This document shows, one piece after another, positions 8,557-11,117 of a stretch of DNA of 11,117 nt (position 1 is the stretch's first letter; the number at the start of each line of letters is the position of its first letter). The notes beneath the pieces were generated by a model. It had not been told where the DNA came from, ran no database searches, and worked only from the letters and a program-made list of their open reading frames with translations. The translations under genes were made by a program, and so were the position numbers. Origin of the DNA: Erysipelotrichaceae bacterium. GTDB taxonomy: Bacteria; Bacillota_I; Bacilli_A; Erysipelotrichales; Erysipelotrichaceae. The stretch covers positions 1-11,117 of the forward strand of contig JAILBD010000226.1 in NCBI GenBank assembly GCA_024681275.1, given 5' to 3'.

Positions 8557-9106
8557 ATATGATCGAATATCCCTTTTTCAAAAATTCATCGATGGCCTTT
8601 TTCTTTTTCCGCCATTGTTCATCAGAAAGATCATAGGAATTTCGTACCGACATGATACATCCGCAAAGCTGAAATTCAAACAGAGTCCTGATCTGTGACG
8701 GACTCAATTCACCGAGCTTTGCGACGGCTTTGACAGTCTCATCGCTGATCTTGAAAGTCATCCGTTCAATGAAGATGCGGGTCAGTTCCTCATCTTTGAT
8801 GATCGGCAGAAACCGCATGTCCTTGCGTATCAGATCGCACATCGGCCTTTGTTTCTTTATGTTTTTCCCGTTGATACAGGCAAAGAATTCATCCGCCAGA
8901 TCGATGGTCTCTTCGATCAATTCATCGATCGTCTCCTCCATGGCCATACGGGTATTGCCGTAATTCTTATAAAATGACATGCGGCTGATCTTCGCCTCCT
9001 TGCACAGTTCAAGGATCGAGATCTCCTGAAACTGCTTCTTCAGCAGGAGTTTCAGCAGACTGCTTCTGATCACCTGCTTCGTTTTTCTGATCCTTACATC
9101 TTCCAT
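8555..9106 (-). CDS. TetR/AcrR-family transcription regulator
   Basis: This 183-residue protein has the usual TetR N-terminal DNA-binding domain at about residues 5-55. It reads RIRKTKQVIRSSLLKLL, then a helix-turn-helix with ISILELCKEAKISRMSFYKNYGN, where FYKNYGN corresponds to the family's FYxHFxxK turn. The C-terminal ligand domain is all-helical. It resembles the short TetR proteins of Firmicutes that carry an AcrR-like C-terminus with a final basic helix. The ligand cannot be predicted. It is transcribed in the same direction as the beta-glucoside operon but has its own terminator, so it need not belong to that operon. No divergent partner gene remains, because a decayed insertion element lies upstream, and its original target may have been lost. 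The ATG at 9106-9104 gives a complete N-terminus but has no ribosome site. A -10-like TATGAT ends 12 bases before it. Confidence 0.88.
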   Translation of the reverse strand: MEDVRIRKTKQVIRSSLLKLLLKKQFQEISILELCKEAKISRMSFYKNYGNTRMAMEETIDELIEETIDLADEFFACINGKNIKKQRPMCDLIRKDMRFLPIIKDEELTRIFIERMTFKISDETVKAVAKLGELSPSQIRTLFEFQLCGCIMSVRNSYDLSDEQWRKKKKAIDEFLKKGYSII

Positions 9107-9118
9107 CGATTTTATTTA

Positions 9119-9124
9119 ATCATA
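9119..9124 (-). promoter_or_regulatory. -10-like element of the TetR gene, predicted leaderless
   Basis: On the minus strand TATGAT (9124-9119) lies exactly 12 bases before the ATG, the same spacing as at the RpiR gene, and no Shine-Dalgarno lies between. The -35 position at 17 bases reads ATGCGA, which is poor. An alternative -10, TATTAT, lies at 9138-9133 and would give a short leader that still has no ribosome site. Confidence 0.4.
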
Positions 9125-9216
9125 TTTCGCCATATAATAGTTCGCATTCGCTCACGTTGATTAAGATTGATCATCAGCTTGAGTCTGCAGTTATCTTCAT
9201 GTGACGTTATGTTATG

Positions 9217-9249
9217 CAGCAGGTCTTGATGATCTGCTGTTTCTTTTAT
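9217..9249 (+). terminator. Hairpin with T-rich tail before the IS91-like element
   Basis: CAGCAGGTC (9217-9225) pairs with GATCTGCTG (9231-9239) with one G-U pair and a five-base loop. TTTCTTTTA follows. It has the form of a plus-strand intrinsic terminator. No plus-strand gene ends just upstream, so it may shield the element from outside transcription or be part of the element's end structure. Confidence 0.5.
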
Positions 9250-9295
9250 AATGATAGATGATGATCGATCACAGATTTCATAACGGTGCTGATGA

Positions 9296-10692
9296 ATTCA
9301 GAAGATCAATTATGAAGCCAATAAAGTCTTTTATGATCCAGGCAGACCAAGGATCAAGGACGTTCTTTGGAAGCACTATGACTGGATAGAGAAGACCTAT
9401 GAGGAAGGAAGGCTCAGGGATGCGATCTTGGACAATGTTCAACGAAGCCTTCTTTGCAAGACACTCTATCTTGGCTATGACGCCTAAGACTGCACTTCCT
9501 GCGACAACTGGATCTGGTTATTCAGGCATTGCCATTCCATATTCTGTTCATCCTGCGGCATAAAGTACCAGAAGCAGCTTGCCATCAAGGCGCAAACCAT
9601 GTGCATCGATGTTCCCCACAGACATGTTTTCTTTACGGTCCCTGAAGAATACAGAGAAATCTTCAGAAAACACCGGGATACATTGAACCTTTTATTCATC
9701 GCATCAAGGAATACGATGATGAAGACCTTCAACCACTCGCTGTTCAAGAAGATCAGAAAGAAGAAAGGGATAGTGAAAAACCCCAGAGACAGTACCTATC
9801 TTTTCCGAAACTATAAGTATCTTAATGAATTCGGGATGATAAGCACTCTTCATACCTTTGGCAGAGAGACCTCAAGTGGAATCCTCACATCCACGGCCTT
9901 GTTCCGGAACTTGTCTATGACAGCAGAAGGAAAAAGATAAAACATGTATCCCATTTTGACTATGAATCATTGAGGAAGACCTGGATGTATGAAGTAAACT
10001 GCCTTCTTCAGGAACATTTCCCCAACAATCTAAATATCAAAAGGCTGGTAAGTTCCTCCTATAAGAAGTAGGACAAGGGTTTCTATGTCTACGCCAGGAA
10101 GGATATATCCGATCATGATGATAAATACACAGAAAAGATAAACAGTAAAAACGTCAAAGGCTGCGTCTCCTATATGATGAGATATGCCGGCCGACCCGCC
10201 ATGGCGGAATCAAGGATAAGTGAATATAATAAGGATTCCGATGGTGTTTCCTGGTACTATGAAGACCACAAGACAGAAGAAAGGATCGAAGTAAGAGAGA
10301 CCGGCCTTGATCTGCTTAAAAAGATGATCATCCACATTCCCGATAAGGGTTTTAAGATGATCAGATACTACGGCTTCTACAACAATAAGGCTCAGGATCT
10401 GCTTGATGAGATCCACAGGCTTCTGGGAAATGAAAAGAAGATCTGCAGGAACAAAGAAAGGCGCAAAGCGGAACTGAAACGCAAACTTGATAAACTCAAG
10501 TTCCGCACCCAGATGGCCGATACCTACAACAAGGACATCTTCAAATGTGACCGGTGCGGAAACAGCTTCTGTTACATATATACCTATAACCCTTTGGAAG
10601 GAGTTACAAATGACAGACAGTATCGAAAAGACTGTATTGATGAAATGCGAAGTCTGCAGCCATCAAGAGGAAGTCCCCATAACTACGCTTGA
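9296..10692 (+). pseudogene. IS91-family transposase, broken by two stops and a frameshift
   Basis: The pieces read in order as one transposase of about 460 residues. First comes an N-terminal helical part (YDPGRPRIKDVLWKHYDW). A zinc-binding region follows, with DCTSC and FCSSCG, then the family block IDVPHRHVFFTVPEEYREIF. The HUH motif is WNPHIHGLV (His codons 9886 and 9892). The two catalytic tyrosines are in YMMRY (10171 and 10183), followed by AGRPAMAESRI, and then comes MIRYYGFYNNK. In the IS91 family the tyrosines nick and join DNA, with the HUH histidines holding the metal. Breaks: TAA at 9485-9487, an extra GA within GAGAGA at 9864-9869 that shifts the frame, and TAG at 10069-10071. 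No plausible start codon is visible, because a TGA at 9293-9295 precedes the frame. The motifs themselves are intact, so inactivation looks fairly recent. It cannot make a working enzyme. Confidence 0.85.
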
Positions 10693-10798
10693 AAGACTGA
10701 AGGATCTTCCGCCTGTTTCCGACGAGTATAAGATCCTCTTTCCTTTCTGCCTGAACGACATGTATGAAGCAGATTCCGATCATTTTAAGAAGAAGTAA
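10610..10798 (+). CDS. Small CxxC protein overlapping the transposase end
   Basis: A strong ribosome site, GGAAGGAG at about 10597-10604, precedes ATG 10610. The 62-residue product starts MTDSIEKTVLMKCEVCSHQE and ends FKKK. Cys13 and Cys16 form a CxxC pair and Cys47 follows in FPFCLNDMY, so a small zinc-ribbon-like fold is possible. The first 83 bases overlap the C-terminus of the transposase in another frame. The well-formed ribosome site and uninterrupted frame argue that this is a genuine accessory gene of the IS91-like element and not a shadow. I do not recognise a named family. It might bind DNA, act in transposition or modulate the host, but none of this is shown. It is the only intact gene in an otherwise dead element. 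Confidence 0.65.
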   Translation: MTDSIEKTVLMKCEVCSHQEEVPITTLERLKDLPPVSDEYKILFPFCLNDMYEADSDHFKKK

Positions 10799-10941
10799 AA
10801 CCAGACAGCAATAAAGAAACACTCTTTCATATGTTTACTCACCCTGGCTGACAGCAGGTTCTTTTGGCATGGATGAACGATCCTGTATCGGCACCATGCG
10901 TATTAGATGCCGGACAGGACGCATTGAAATTCTTAATATAT
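10799..10941. other. Structured non-coding region beyond the IS91-like genes
   Basis: GCATGG (10867-10872) pairs with CCATGC (10894-10899), with an inner CGAT (10878-10881)/ATCG (10887-10890) stem. An alternative stem, ATGCGT (10896-10901) with ACGCAT (10919-10924), competes for the same bases. A short CCTG/CAGG hairpin lies near 10844-10859. IS91-type elements carry subterminal hairpins at the replication origin end, so this is a candidate 3' end. No coding frame is convincing. Confidence 0.3.
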
Positions 10942-10961
10942 AAAAAAGAGGCTCACGCCTC
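10942..10961 (-). terminator. Intrinsic terminator of the right-edge gene
   Basis: On the minus strand GAGGC (10961-10957) pairs with GCCTC (10952-10948) around a GTGA loop, followed directly by six T. It lies 19 bases after the stop codon of the membrane protein. A second hairpin just upstream (10967-10988) precedes it. Confidence 0.8.
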
Positions 10962-10966
10962 AGATG

Positions 10967-10988
10967 AAATGTAAGAAGACTTACATTT
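10967..10988 (-). repeat. Hairpin spanning the stop codon of the right-edge gene
   Basis: AAATGTAAG and CTTACATTT are a perfect nine-base inverted repeat around a four-base loop, covering the TAA stop of the membrane protein gene. On the minus strand it is followed six bases later by the terminator stem, giving two hairpins in tandem. It may add mRNA stability or assist termination. Confidence 0.55.
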
Positions 10989-11117
10989 TATTTTTGATCT
11001 TCCGGATCGCAAAGCCGATCAGGAAAGTTCCAAGCAGGATCACCAGATAGAAGAGGAATCCGATCGGATAACCCCAGCTCAGGAAACCGTACCAGTCGTT
11101 GTAATGCGGCCATTCAC
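10981..11117 (-). CDS. C-terminus of a membrane protein, cut by the right edge
   Basis: The last 44 residues and the TAA stop (10983-10981) of a minus-strand gene are visible. They read EWPHYNDWYGFLSWGYPIGF, then a strongly hydrophobic stretch (LFYLVILLGTFLIGFAI) and a short basic tail, RKIKNKM. This is one transmembrane helix ending with positively charged residues inside the cell. The aromatic-rich loop just before it would then lie on the outer face. It looks like the end of a multi-spanning transporter or permease, but too little is shown to name a family. A tandem hairpin and an intrinsic terminator follow, so it is the last gene of its transcript. Confidence 0.7.
   Translation of the reverse strand, partial: EWPHYNDWYGFLSWGYPIGFLFYLVILLGTFLIGFAIRKIKNKM

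Larger units (their letters stand above)
9296..10798 (+). mobile_element. Degraded IS91-like (HUH, Y2) insertion sequence
   Basis: The coding content from 9296 to 10798 is a broken IS91-type transposase plus an overlapping small gene. IS91 elements move by rolling-circle replication, lack terminal inverted repeats and make no target duplication, so the ends cannot be read directly. The true element probably extends on both sides, perhaps from the hairpin at 9217 to the structured region at 10867-10924. It separates the TetR gene from the membrane protein gene at the right edge. Confidence 0.75.

Noticed and set aside
9484..9747. Minus-strand open frame of 87 codons
   Set aside because: It is antisense to the zinc-binding and IDVPHRH region of the transposase, which is clearly coding on the plus strand.

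Overview
The window reads as a low-to-moderate GC Bacillota chromosome segment. The gene families, strong GGAGG-type ribosome sites and PTS-centred sugar metabolism would fit a gut Erysipelotrichia-like organism. That placement is inferred from style and was not tested by any search.

Layout. (1) Positions 1-1240 are a degraded zone. It holds the start of a minus-strand gene running off the left edge, a short-chain dehydrogenase cut off just after its nucleotide-binding motif, a small acidic protein gene with a frameshift, and a 62-codon remnant without a start. (2) Positions 1340-4490 hold a plus-strand operon: an RpiR/MurR-type regulator with a SIS domain, a PTS EIIBC permease of the glucose/beta-glucoside class, and a metallo-beta-lactamase-fold hydrolase whose start codon overlaps the permease stop. 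(3) Positions 4699-8510 hold a convergent minus-strand operon: a LicT/BglG antiterminator, a second EIIBC permease, and a GH1 6-phospho-beta-glucosidase. The glucosidase is split by one extra base in a five-G run. The operon has a clear promoter, an RNA antiterminator (RAT) hairpin and an overlapping leader terminator. (4) Positions 8519-9106 encode a TetR-family regulator on the minus strand, ending in a hairpin terminator that abuts the antiterminator promoter. (5) Positions 9296-10798 are a decayed IS91-like (HUH, two-tyrosine) element. Its transposase carries two in-frame stops and a two-base frameshift, but an overlapping small CxxC protein gene is intact. (6) From 10981 to the right edge is the C-terminus of a minus-strand membrane protein followed by a terminator.

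How it works together. The minus-strand operon is a familiar beta-glucoside circuit. The permease phosphorylates a beta-glucoside on entry and signals to the antiterminator, which opens the RAT-controlled leader. The glucosidase would then cleave the phosphorylated sugar, if the frameshift is not real or is bypassed. The plus-strand operon has the same kind of permease but no glycosidase. A metallo-beta-lactamase-fold hydrolase sits in that place, so its substrate is the least predictable and most interesting point here. Neither permease carries an EIIA domain and no EIIA gene is present, so both must borrow one from elsewhere. The two repressor-type regulators, RpiR and TetR, both lack a Shine-Dalgarno site and have a -10-like hexamer exactly 12 bases before the ATG, which suggests leaderless messages.

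I found no rRNA, tRNA or CRISPR array. I see no wholly new multi-gene system. The strongest leads are the RpiR-EIIBC-hydrolase operon, the paired leaderless regulator starts and the intact small gene inside the dead IS91 copy.
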